Origin: Paracholeplasma morum
Lineage (GTDB): Bacteria > Bacillota_I > Bacilli_A > Acholeplasmatales > UBA5453
Assembly (NCBI RefSeq): GCF_016907055.1
Contig: NZ_JAFBBG010000012.1
Location: 1 to 45,944 of the forward strand
Length of the DNA stretch: 45,944 nt
Direction: 5' to 3'
Shown: positions 1 through 8,144 of the stretch, one piece after another
Layout: every line of letters begins with the position of its first letter
How positions within the stretch are numbered: the stretch's first letter is position 1
The notes under the pieces: model-generated
Told to the model about the DNA's origin: nothing
The model's input: only the letters and a program-made list of their open reading frames with translations
The model's database searches: none
Program-made: the position numbers and the translations under genes

Positions 1-162
1 CTCAATTAAGGTAATATGATAATTAGTAGCTATATTTTCAAAAATCTCTTTAGCACGATTAGAGATGTCATCTGTAAAGACTTCACGTCTATATTTAGTG
101 ACTAAAATCAAGTGATACCACAACATAAAGACTGAATGTAAATTTGTGTCTAATTTTAACAT
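1..162 (-). CDS. tnpA: IS200/IS605-family transposase TnpA, 5' part (runs off the left edge)
   Basis: This stretch is the start of a Y1-type single-strand transposase that cuts and rejoins IS ends through a tyrosine. Reading leftwards from an ATG at 160-162 gives 54 residues beginning MLKLDTNLHSVF, with the typical family block WYHLILVTKYRREVF at about residues 15-29 and then a DDISNRAKEIFENI helix. The HUH motif and the catalytic tyrosine lie beyond the window, so it cannot be told whether the gene is intact. An IS-type terminal hairpin sits about 105 bp upstream at 267-289, which supports a real insertion-sequence end rather than a chance match. A TATAAT-like -10 occurs in the AT-rich gap between hairpin and gene. 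Confidence 0.8.
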   Translation of the reverse strand, partial: MLKLDTNLHSVFMLWYHLILVTKYRREVFTDDISNRAKEIFENIATNYHITLIE

Positions 163-254
163 TATATAGCCTTCTTTCCGTAATTATACCGAATGTTTAT
201 TATATTTATATTATACCATATTTTATATATAATATTCCACATAAAAAAACAAAA

Positions 255-300
255 AAATCAATTCATCCCGCTACCTATAGAGGAAGGGGACTTATTGATT
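255..300 (-). mobile_element. IS200/IS605 left-end hairpin
   Basis: Read on the minus strand this is an imperfect stem-loop at 267-289: CCCC-T and TCCT arms, a CTAT loop, then AGGT and A-G-C-GGG. A single bulged C interrupts the 3' arm, and GATGAATTGA follows. IS200/IS605 transposases recognise short imperfect hairpins with one extrahelical base near each end. It lies upstream of the tnpA start, as expected for the left end. A close relative occurs at 45815-45860 in the opposite orientation. The exact cleavage site cannot be placed from one partial copy. Confidence 0.65.
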
Positions 301-345
301 AGATTGTTAAAGGATTTAACCTAGTTTTATCATATCATAAAAACG

Positions 346-381
346 ACAAAAAATGTACCCAATAGAGAATTTGGGTACATT
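346..381 (-). terminator. Rho-independent terminator of the metal-ATPase/Fnr operon
   Basis: The arms AATGTACCCAA (352-362) and TTGGGTACATT (371-381) form an 11-bp stem with an 8-nt loop. On the minus strand it is followed by a T-rich run, just after the stop codon of the Crp/Fnr gene. Confidence 0.9.
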
Positions 382-387
382 CTTTCA

Positions 388-1071
388 TCAAAGCTGATCT
401 GGATTGATAATGTTTTGTAAGCGGGTTTTATCTCTGACATAAATGGTTTTATTATTGATGATGTCAATAAACCCATATTCTTTAAGTTCTGATAGTTTTC
501 TACTAAATGTCTCAGGCGTAATACCGATACTTGATGAAAGGTTAACTTTTGTAGTTTGAAATCTAACGTAAGAATCTTTTTCTAAATCTAGTAGTAGTTT
601 AGATACTTTCGCAATCGCACTATAGAGATTACTCTGTTCAATTAGAGCCTCTGCACTTTCTAGACGTTTGGATAGTTCATTCATCATTTTAAATGATAGA
701 GTTGGACTTTTGGCCATTAAATCTTTTAACCCGTCATGCTCAACCATGCAAATGATACTGGGTTCAATCGCTTCTGCGTAGGTAGAAACTTGCCTGTTTG
801 AGAACAAAGAGAGTTCTCCAAGAAAATCACCATGAGATAGTATGCGAATAATTTGTTCCTTACCATCTTCACTATAACGCGTGATTTTGATTTTTCCTCT
901 GTGAACTACATAAAGACTGCTTAAGTCATCACCAGCGTTGAATAAAAAATTTCCTTTATCTAGGCGTTGATGTGTGGATATCATGATGACTTGATCTAAC
1001 TCTTTATCTGTTAAGTTCTTAAAAATCGGAACTGTTTTAATGCAGCTAGTAGCGTTTGTGTCCTTTTCCAT
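388..1071 (-). CDS. Crp/Fnr-family regulator, FLP-like with two cysteines
   Basis: This 227-residue DNA-binding regulator has a cyclic-nucleotide-binding-like beta-barrel (about residues 15-125, with GDFLGELSLF at 81-90), a dimerisation helix, and a Crp-type winged helix-turn-helix (about 150-225, with ITPETFSRKLSEL as recognition region). It lacks the N-terminal four-cysteine cluster of oxygen-sensing Fnr. It contains exactly two cysteines, C10 near the N-terminus and C108 in the sensory barrel. That is the arrangement of Lactobacillus FLP, in which two such cysteines form a regulatory disulfide. It is the last gene of the metal operon and overlaps the ATPase gene by 26 bp, so it is probably co-translated. 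The Fnr-type box before the first gene suggests that it controls its own operon. The ligand or signal is inferred, not shown. Confidence 0.88.
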   Translation of the reverse strand: MEKDTNATSCIKTVPIFKNLTDKELDQVIMISTHQRLDKGNFLFNAGDDLSSLYVVHRGKIKITRYSEDGKEQIIRILSHGDFLGELSLFSNRQVSTYAEAIEPSIICMVEHDGLKDLMAKSPTLSFKMMNELSKRLESAEALIEQSNLYSAIAKVSKLLLDLEKDSYVRFQTTKVNLSSSIGITPETFSRKLSELKEYGFIDIINNKTIYVRDKTRLQNIINPDQL

Positions 1072-2902
1072 GCTGACCCCCTAAATTATACTTTAAAAGC
1101 CTCATTGCGTTCAGTAATACGAGTAATACAGATAATTCATGTACAAGCATGCCTATTGACATTGATACTTTCTTAAATAGGACACCTGTCATTAATACCA
1201 GCACAACTAGAAGTGCAAAGGTAATATTCTGAACCATATTTGATTTTACTTTTCGACTAATTCTAATTGCCTCAGGCAACTTAGAAATGTCTTCAGACAT
1301 TAAAACAACATCTGCCGTTTCCATTGCTAGATCTTTACCAAATCCACCGATAGCAACTGAAGCATCCGCGTAAGTTAATGCAATCGCATCATTGATTCCA
1401 TCACCAACAAACAAAGTATGCTCTCCTGCATGTTGCTTTATGATTTCAGCTTTCTCTTCTGGAAATATAGAAGCCCTGTAGTCATCTATATTAATCGATT
1501 CCGAAACGGCTTTTGCTACGCGTTCGTTATCCCCTGTTAACATCATTGTTTTCTTAATACCGAGTGTCCTCAGTTCTAATATCATGGATTTAGAATGATG
1601 TCTTATTTGATCTTCAATTCCAAAAATACCAAGAACACTATATTCATCTGCTAGTAATATGGTAGATAACCCTAAATCCATAAATGTATGGATATCCTTT
1701 TGGACAATGTCATTTGCTTTTATCCAAGTGTCATTCCCTATTGAATACTTACTGTTATTATACCTAAACGTGATGCCTTTTCCAATAATCATGTTTGGGT
1801 CTGTTGGTTTATCATTTATATCTAAACCATGCTTTACTGCATAGTCGATGATCGCTTTAGATAATGGGTGTTCGCTGTAGGATTCCCCAATAGCAGCGAT
1901 TCTCAAGACTTCATCTTCATCCAATCCATAACTCTTAAATCGAGTCACTACTGGTCTTCCTTCAGTGAGCGTTCCTGTCTTATCAAAGAACACCATACTG
2001 GTTTTAGATAAACGCTCTATGGAGTCTCCTCCTTTGAAAAGAATCCCTTTTTTAGCTGCATTGCCAATACCCGCGACGAATGAAACTGGGGTTGCGATTA
2101 CCAATGCACCAGGACAAGCTATTACAAGAATTGTTACTGCTAATCTAATATCCTTTGTAACAACGGACATAATAATCGCGAATAAGACGATTACAGGCGT
2201 ATAGTACTTAGAGAAAGTATCCATAAACTTCTCAGTCTTGGCTTTTTTATCTTGCGCTTCTTCTACCATATGAATGATTCTAGATAGCGTTGTCTCTTCA
2301 CCTACATGTGTCGTCTTCATTTTAATATAGCCTGATTGTAGTAAGGTTGATCCATAAACGATTTCATTAACCTGTTTAAATACAGGCATAGATTCACCGG
2401 TCATCATTTGTTCATCGATGTAAACTTCTCCTTCTAAAATAATACCATCAACTGGAATCTTCTCACCCGGCTTAACAAGTAAGACGTCTCCTGGTTTAAT
2501 TTGGTTAAATGGTATTATTTCTTCTACATTTTCGTTGAGCCTTCTACCTGTAGTTGGTTTCAAATCCATGAGCGTTTTCAAAGCACTTCTTGTTTTTTCT
2601 AGTGAATTTTTCTCAAGGATGTGTCCAATGGTAAATAGATAAGTGACTGCTGCTGCTTCAAAGTAGTCTCCGATAATAAATGCTGCTATTACAGCTATAG
2701 ATACCAACAAGTCGATACCAACAATTCGGTATTTAATATCAATTAAGGCTTTCTTAAAAATGTGCACCCCAGCTAGTAACGTTAATAACGACATGACTAC
2801 TATTGATATGAAGTGGCTTTTGGCCACTTCATTCAACACAAATGATACTAGAAACAGCAGACTTATTATATATGTGTAACTGTGTTTAAGAACCTGTTTC
2901 AT
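1046..2902 (-). CDS. Heavy-metal P1B-type ATPase with a CPG motif
   Basis: This 618-residue integral membrane pump exports a transition metal by ATP hydrolysis. Visible motifs are TGES (168-171, actuator domain), IACPGALVIATP in the metal-binding transmembrane helix (C263, P264, G265), the phosphorylation site DKTGTLT (D307), SEHPLSKAI with the family HP pair, and GDGINDAIAL. The last helix carries HELSVLLVLLNAMRLL. Most family members have CPC, CPH, SPC or TPC in the sixth helix, so CPG is unusual and the transported metal cannot be named. There is no N-terminal HMA domain; that domain is a separate gene directly upstream, whose stop codon overlaps this start as TAATG. Cadmium, zinc, lead or copper are all possible. 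Confidence 0.9.
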   Translation of the reverse strand: MKQVLKHSYTYIISLLFLVSFVLNEVAKSHFISIVVMSLLTLLAGVHIFKKALIDIKYRIVGIDLLVSIAVIAAFIIGDYFEAAAVTYLFTIGHILEKNSLEKTRSALKTLMDLKPTTGRRLNENVEEIIPFNQIKPGDVLLVKPGEKIPVDGIILEGEVYIDEQMMTGESMPVFKQVNEIVYGSTLLQSGYIKMKTTHVGEETTLSRIIHMVEEAQDKKAKTEKFMDTFSKYYTPVIVLFAIIMSVVTKDIRLAVTILVIACPGALVIATPVSFVAGIGNAAKKGILFKGGDSIERLSKTSMVFFDKTGTLTEGRPVVTRFKSYGLDEDEVLRIAAIGESYSEHPLSKAIIDYAVKHGLDINDKPTDPNMIIGKGITFRYNNSKYSIGNDTWIKANDIVQKDIHTFMDLGLSTILLADEYSVLGIFGIEDQIRHHSKSMILELRTLGIKKTMMLTGDNERVAKAVSESINIDDYRASIFPEEKAEIIKQHAGEHTLFVGDGINDAIALTYADASVAIGGFGKDLAMETADVVLMSEDISKLPEAIRISRKVKSNMVQNITFALLVVLVLMTGVLFKKVSMSIGMLVHELSVLLVLLNAMRLLKYNLGGQHGKGHKRY

Positions 2903-3114
2903 TATTTTGTTGATAACACTTTGTACCCAAGCTTAGTGACAATGTCTGTAATGTGACCCTTATCAATGCCTGATTCGTGTTCGACTTCAACTTTGGATGC
3001 ATTAAACTTGACTGTAGCGTTACTCACACCAGCAGTCTTAGATAGTGTCCCTTCAATTCTTCTAACGCACGATGGGCAAGTTAGCGTTTCTAATTGTAAT
3101 ACTGTTTTTTCCAC
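2902..3114 (-). CDS. HMA-domain metal-binding protein (metallochaperone)
   Basis: This is a 70-residue free-standing heavy-metal-associated domain of the CopZ/MerP fold. The metal site is LTCPSC in the first loop, in place of the usual GMTCxxC, followed by the expected beta-alpha-beta pattern. The start is taken as GTG at 3112-3114, 8 nt after an AAGGAG ribosome-binding site. The GTG three codons earlier directly abuts that site and is unlikely to be used. Its stop overlaps the ATPase start. It probably delivers metal to the ATPase, replacing the missing N-terminal domain of that protein. Confidence 0.88.
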   Translation of the reverse strand: MEKTVLQLETLTCPSCVRRIEGTLSKTAGVSNATVKFNASKVEVEHESGIDKGHITDIVTKLGYKVLSTK

Positions 3115-3130
3115 AATAATCACTCCTTTA

Positions 3131-3179
3131 TGCCTAAAGTATAGTCTAGGTTGGTGATTTGATCCTTGACATAAATCAA
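3131..3179 (-). promoter_or_regulatory. Promoter of the HMA-ATPase-Fnr operon with an Fnr-type box
   Basis: On the minus strand there is a -10 box TATACT (3138-3143) but no recognisable -35 box at the right distance. Instead TTGATTTATGTCAA (3166-3179) matches the Fnr/FLP consensus TTGAT-N4-ATCAA at nine of ten positions. With transcription starting near 3131, the centre of the box is at about -41.5, the class II activator position. This suggests activation by the Fnr-like protein of the same operon. Confidence 0.7.
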
Positions 3180-3202
3180 GTTTATTGTTAGTTATTACTC
3201 AT

Positions 3203-3259
3203 TAGAAAAAATCCCCTTAATCATACTTCATAAAAAGGGGATCGTATGATAAGGGGATT
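3203..3259 (-). terminator. Terminator of the pectin operon
   Basis: Arms 3210-3226 and 3244-3259 (AATCCCCTTA...CATAC with GTATG...AAGGGGATT) pair over about 16 bp. The minus strand then runs into a T tract at 3204-3209. It lies 12 bp beyond the stop of the 1460-residue lipoprotein. Confidence 0.88.
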
Positions 3260-3270
3260 AATGTATCGGT

Positions 3271-6200
3271 CTAGTAAACTAAATTGTCTACTAAAACGTC
3301 ACGAGTTATTTCGCCATTACTTGAGATTATATATAAATCAGAAGTAAATATGTTATTTAAGTTTGTTTCCCACCAAGTTGCATCTGTAGGAACGGCTTCG
3401 TTGGTCAAAGCTAGCGCGTTGCTATGGTGTGTATTATTGGTGAAACTACCAAAAATACTTGATTGGTCTAATACAACAGTTTGATCTCTGTTGTAACCAA
3501 TTAAACCGGAACGCTCATTATTAACGAATGTAACTTCAAAGTATGCATCCATTAATTCCGCTGTACCAGGGTAACGGTTATAACCAACAAATGCAGCCGT
3601 TACATTACCATCAACGACTGTATCAACAACAACCACACGAACACCGCTGAATACTGTATCTGCGGCGTTTGCGACATACCCGACTAATGCAGATGCGGCA
3701 ACATCACTTGTACCAGTGCCATCTGATTTAACAGATACGCCACTGATAAAGATATCATCCGCGATTACAACCGCGCCACTATCTAATCTACCCACTAGTC
3801 CGCCTACGTTATTAAGGGCATTATGAACATTGGTTTCTGAGATAACAATATTGAATAGACTACTACTCTTAGATATTTGACCTACTAACCCACCAACACC
3901 ATTGGATTCATTTCCAGTGACACTTGAGTTTTTAATCACGATATTTTGAATTGTTGTTTCATTGTTTTCAATTCTACCAACTAAAATACCTGCTCTACCT
4001 GTTCCTGTAACAGAAACATTGTCTAGTACAAGATTTGAAATGACTGCGCCATTCGCTCTTGGGAATACTGCAGAATAAGTGGTTCCTATGAGTGTTAGAT
4101 TTGATATCTCATAGCCTTTTCCATCCAATGAGCCTTTAAATGACGTATTGACATAGGTCCATTCAAACCCTGTAAAGTCTAGATTATTTTCTAATACATA
4201 GCTATAGGTTGATTCCACAGTAGCCATATGATGAAACATTTCTGGTGTAGAGATCTTAATATCGCCTGTTGGAGCTGAGAAATGAGGCACTAAGGTGATA
4301 TTTGAAGTGACTGCAGATTCAAAATCATAGGCAACTCCATCTTTACGCCATTCAGCAAATAGTACTTCCGCGAAGTAATGTGTAGGATCTTCCAATGGTC
4401 TATCAACCTTATCACCATATTCGACTACGACATCTTCACCACCAGTGAATTTGACTGTGTATTTTACCTTAGTCCATACAGCAACCAGTTCAACATTCTC
4501 TAAGATAGGAGTAGAAAAATCAAATGGTTCACCGTCTAATGTCCATGATTGAGCCTCCATCACGAACTCACCAATCATTTGATTAGGCACGACTGGTTTA
4601 GTTGCTAATCCTCCGTAGTTAACGGCTTGATTATCCACCAATACTTCTTGAATGTTGGTTATAAAACTAACCACTGAAGCAGGGGCTGTTTCATATTTAG
4701 CATAAATCGTATCCGCCGCTTCTACCACATAATCCAGAGGTAATGCTACTGTTAAGTTTTCATCTAAGAAGAAACCTTTGAATACATAACCACCAATGGA
4801 TGGTGCTACAAAATCAAATGATTTTCCTTGTCTAATTGAAACGACTTCATTTGGCTCTTCGATGTTATAGATGACTGTAACATCGATAAGAGGTAATGAG
4901 TTTTCTAAATAATTATTAAGAACGAATACGAAGTTTTGATCAATCGTCCATAAATTAGAACTTGTAAACTCTGATAAGTTGGTTGTCCACCATTCTAAAT
5001 TAGTAGGTGTGGTTGTATTCGTAAATGCTTGAGCTTGTGCATGTGTAACTTGATTTTCAATCACGCCAAATATGGAAGTTGTTGAAATCTTATCTGTCTC
5101 ATTACTAACTCTACCAATTAAGCCTGTTGATACCTTGGTTTCATGATTAAATGAGACATCCAAATAAGCGTTAGTAACGGTTACTGTCGGCTTTAGTGTA
5201 TCAGTTGATTTTATGTATCCAATGAGTGCGCCACCGATTTGTGCTTCAATTGTCGTATCAACGATTACGATACGGTTAGCTGTAACGATAGAGGCGTTAC
5301 TATCTCTTACATAGCCTACTAATCCACCAGCCGCGATATCAAGGGCATCAAGAACAGTTGATTTAACGGTTACGCCTAGGACGAATATGTCTGTTGCGAT
5401 TAGCTCACCGCCATCGACTCTACCGACCACAGCACCAACATTCTTAACGCCAGATGCTGTAACTATAGAATCCATTATAGAAACGTTTGAAAGTCTTGTT
5501 TCTTTGGATACTAATCCAATGACGCCACCAACACCATTCGAGTTAGCAGCTGTGATGGATGAATTAGTAATTACGATGTTTTCAATGACTGAACTTGTAT
5601 TTTCTACACGACCCACTAATATACCACCGCGGTCATTTGAGGTCACATGGATGTTATCCAGTACTAAATCTCTAACCATACCGCCATTAATTCTAGCGAA
5701 TAATCCACCGTATTTATCCCCAGTCTTAGTCATGGTTAGATTAGAAATCTTATGCCCATTCCCATAGAACTTCCCCTTAAACGATGTATTACCATCTGCC
5801 CAAGTGATACCTGTTAAATCGATATCCGCTGTTAAAGCATAGGTCTCTTTAATTTCTGTTGCGGTTACTGAGAATACAGATGCGAATGCTTCAGTTGTAT
5901 TAATCTCTATAACGGCTTCTTTAAGAATTTTATGGTTAATGATGTTTGAATCACCATTAAGTTCTACAATCACATGAATGTATTCAAAGCCCTCTACAGA
6001 TAAATCTGTTAATGTGACAGTTTGAGTAATCACATCCACGGATTCTCCTGCTTTAATTTGAAGCGCATCTGCTGTTTCACTGTTACTTAGCAAGTAATAG
6101 AGTTTACCTAAAGGTTGAACGAGTGTAATCGTGATATCAGACTCTTGAACTAAATAGTTTGCTTCACTAGAAACCACACTATTAATCACGTTTGGTTGTG

Positions 6201-7653
6201 CCTTAGAGTACACAGTTACCGTTTGGGTAACACTCTTAACGTCTAATGCATTATGTTTATTGGTAAACGTATAAACTACATCATAGTCACCAGCAACAGC
6301 AGTATCAACTGGATTAGTAACTGTAAGTGTATAGTCAGTATCTAATACAAGTAGGTCTCTCATACCATAGTAGTTATGGATTTTTGGTGTATCTAATGAG
6401 AATGTACTACCTTCTTCAATCGAAACCGTCTCGCGAAGGTCAGTGACATGACCAAGTTTCTTAACTTCTACTGGTCTTGGTAATGCTTCAATACGGTTAG
6501 CTACCAAGTTAGATATGTAAGCTGGTTGTTTTAAGAATTCTGTGTTTGAAGATCCACTTCTAATGAATAGACTTTGAAGTGGGGTAGACCCTGTGTAAGT
6601 AACCTTACCCATAGATAAGGAGACAAGTTGTCCATCTTCATAATAGAACGCTTCAATGGTCTTATTAACTAGGTCTACTTCAACTCTTAACGTATACCAT
6701 TTGTTAACTTCAATTTCAGTCTTCATTAATGTGCCGTTATCGGTTCTATAGAATAGATTAGCACCATCTAACCCGAACGCTACGACTGGGCTTGATGAAG
6801 AGGATTGAATATTGATTGCTGAAGCATTTGAAGAGCTAGACTGCATTAAATCGACTTCAAATACGACAAAATCATAGGAATGTGTAATCGGCGCTTCAAT
6901 TTGAAGTTCACTAAAAGCTTCAATCTTTAAGGCTTTAGAGCCTTTAGGAATTTCAAGTGATTGAGTGGAAACTACAGTGAATTGTGAGTTTCCTGATTTG
7001 GCTGATACTGGTGCCCATAAGCCTGATTGACCAATGATATTACCATCTGTATAACCTTTAAAGTCTTCACTAATTAAAGGTGTGGTTTCACTTAGACTTG
7101 GTAAGGCTAGAACGGTTGCTGTAAATGTCTTTGTACGACTAGCATCATTCTTAGTTAGGGTTGCTGTAAGTGTTACTACTTGGTCCCCTACTTCATGTTC
7201 AGGTTGAGTAATTAACCCATTTGCCTTAATGTAATCTGTCTTGTCAATCGCCCATGTAATGGAAACAGAATCACGAGTGGCTGGGAAAATGATTCTTGGA
7301 GATTGATTCGTTAATCCGGTTAAATCTCCTAAAGATAACCAATCGTAAACTTGATTCACTAATGCAATATCCGAAACAGCCCACATAGCATAAAGTGTAG
7401 TGTTTTCGGTGATTTTATCAGTTTCGAATATAAAACGGTCAGTTAAATCAGAATCCTTATACCAACCTCCAAAAACGAATCCTGGTCTAGTAGGGTCAAC
7501 TGGCTTATTTAAAAGTTTGTCTTTCTCTACTTTGACTTCAGTGATTTCAGTACCTCCATTGGATTCAAATGTAACGGTGTAAGTCGTCTTAGCACACGCC
7601 ACAAGTATCAATCCAAGGGTGATCAATGCGAATAAATTAATGACTCTTTTCAT
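3271..7653 (-). CDS. Giant surface lipoprotein with InlB-type, Ig-like, LamG-like and GLUG-type repeats
   Basis: This 1460-residue protein is exported and lipid-anchored: lipobox LVAC with Cys20. From the N-terminus I see an InlB B-repeat (about 24-92, with FGGWYKDSDLTDRF), a degenerate bacterial Ig-like domain (95-183), a concanavalin/LamG-like region (190-390), another Ig-like region (400-483), a GLUG-type glycine-rich repeat block (585-905), two or three further InlB-like repeats (925-1125) and a second GLUG block (1131-1450). The two GLUG blocks are clearly duplicated, sharing for example SNGVGG, VGGLVGR-like and GxLVGR motifs in the same order. No catalytic motif is recognised. As the last gene of the pectin operon it may bind polysaccharide or plant surfaces, but that is inferred from position and domains only. 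RBS GGAGGAAAT. Confidence 0.85.
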   Translation of the reverse strand: MKRVINLFALITLGLILVACAKTTYTVTFESNGGTEITEVKVEKDKLLNKPVDPTRPGFVFGGWYKDSDLTDRFIFETDKITENTTLYAMWAVSDIALVNQVYDWLSLGDLTGLTNQSPRIIFPATRDSVSITWAIDKTDYIKANGLITQPEHEVGDQVVTLTATLTKNDASRTKTFTATVLALPSLSETTPLISEDFKGYTDGNIIGQSGLWAPVSAKSGNSQFTVVSTQSLEIPKGSKALKIEAFSELQIEAPITHSYDFVVFEVDLMQSSSSNASAINIQSSSSSPVVAFGLDGANLFYRTDNGTLMKTEIEVNKWYTLRVEVDLVNKTIEAFYYEDGQLVSLSMGKVTYTGSTPLQSLFIRSGSSNTEFLKQPAYISNLVANRIEALPRPVEVKKLGHVTDLRETVSIEEGSTFSLDTPKIHNYYGMRDLLVLDTDYTLTVTNPVDTAVAGDYDVVYTFTNKHNALDVKSVTQTVTVYSKAQPNVINSVVSSEANYLVQESDITITLVQPLGKLYYLLSNSETADALQIKAGESVDVITQTVTLTDLSVEGFEYIHVIVELNGDSNIINHKILKEAVIEINTTEAFASVFSVTATEIKETYALTADIDLTGITWADGNTSFKGKFYGNGHKISNLTMTKTGDKYGGLFARINGGMVRDLVLDNIHVTSNDRGGILVGRVENTSSVIENIVITNSSITAANSNGVGGVIGLVSKETRLSNVSIMDSIVTASGVKNVGAVVGRVDGGELIATDIFVLGVTVKSTVLDALDIAAGGLVGYVRDSNASIVTANRIVIVDTTIEAQIGGALIGYIKSTDTLKPTVTVTNAYLDVSFNHETKVSTGLIGRVSNETDKISTTSIFGVIENQVTHAQAQAFTNTTTPTNLEWWTTNLSEFTSSNLWTIDQNFVFVLNNYLENSLPLIDVTVIYNIEEPNEVVSIRQGKSFDFVAPSIGGYVFKGFFLDENLTVALPLDYVVEAADTIYAKYETAPASVVSFITNIQEVLVDNQAVNYGGLATKPVVPNQMIGEFVMEAQSWTLDGEPFDFSTPILENVELVAVWTKVKYTVKFTGGEDVVVEYGDKVDRPLEDPTHYFAEVLFAEWRKDGVAYDFESAVTSNITLVPHFSAPTGDIKISTPEMFHHMATVESTYSYVLENNLDFTGFEWTYVNTSFKGSLDGKGYEISNLTLIGTTYSAVFPRANGAVISNLVLDNVSVTGTGRAGILVGRIENNETTIQNIVIKNSSVTGNESNGVGGLVGQISKSSSLFNIVISETNVHNALNNVGGLVGRLDSGAVVIADDIFISGVSVKSDGTGTSDVAASALVGYVANAADTVFSGVRVVVVDTVVDGNVTAAFVGYNRYPGTAELMDAYFEVTFVNNERSGLIGYNRDQTVVLDQSSIFGSFTNNTHHSNALALTNEAVPTDATWWETNLNNIFTSDLYIISSNGEITRDVLVDNLVY

Positions 7654-7669
7654 ATTTCCTCCCTATTTA

Positions 7670-8134
7670 TTACCCTTTATAATTACTACAAGTAAAGCCT
7701 TCTCTTGGTGCCACAACAAATAACAATTTAGCCCTTCTTGTTTGACCATTTAGGCTTAATACGACATCTATTACAACCGGCCAGTTATCATTAAGCCCAA
7801 TAAACTCTTCATTTACTTGGCCTTGTTGATCACGGGATTCAATCCAGCATGTATTTGGTCTTGTGACAACCCCACTATCGCTAATAATCTCTTTATTGCG
7901 AGATTCATATGTAATTGATACCCCTTTATAAGAAGTTGGAAGACCTAGACTGCCATCCTCAGTAATGGTCGTCTTAGTTTTTGAAGACATTCCTGATAAG
8001 TCTTCTGCTTCAATCAATAAAAGGTATGTGTTATCTAGTTCATTATCTGCTGTTGCACTAGCATTGGATTTTTGACAACCAACTAATGTTATTGCTAAAA
8101 AGCTTAATACTAGTAATCCATATAGTTTTCTCAT
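7670..8134 (-). CDS. Small Ig-like lipoprotein of the pectin operon
   Basis: This is a 154-residue lipoprotein with lipobox LVGC (Cys20). The start is the ATG at 8132-8134, preceded by AGGGGTG; a longer upstream reading frame overlaps the previous gene and lacks a signal peptide. The mature part resembles a degenerate bacterial Ig-like domain: GLPTSYKGVSITYESRNKEI followed by SGVVTRP, the same plan as residues 95-183 of the neighbouring giant lipoprotein. Two further cysteines (C96, C149) could form a disulfide. The function is unknown. It lies between PL2 and the giant lipoprotein and is probably an accessory surface protein. Confidence 0.72.
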   Translation of the reverse strand: MRKLYGLLVLSFLAITLVGCQKSNASATADNELDNTYLLLIEAEDLSGMSSKTKTTITEDGSLGLPTSYKGVSITYESRNKEIISDSGVVTRPNTCWIESRDQQGQVNEEFIGLNDNWPVVIDVVLSLNGQTRRAKLLFVVAPREGFTCSNYKG

Positions 8135-8144
8135 ACAGACACCC

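Noticed and set aside
5387-5767. A 126-codon open frame on the plus strand in the giant lipoprotein gene
   Set aside because: It mirrors the repetitive coding strand (Ser, Thr and Pro rich), has no start signals, and the opposite frame is a strong CDS.
3271-7653. CRISPR-like or tandem DNA repeats in the giant gene
   Set aside because: The similarity is at protein level with diverged DNA. There are no regular direct repeats with unique spacers.
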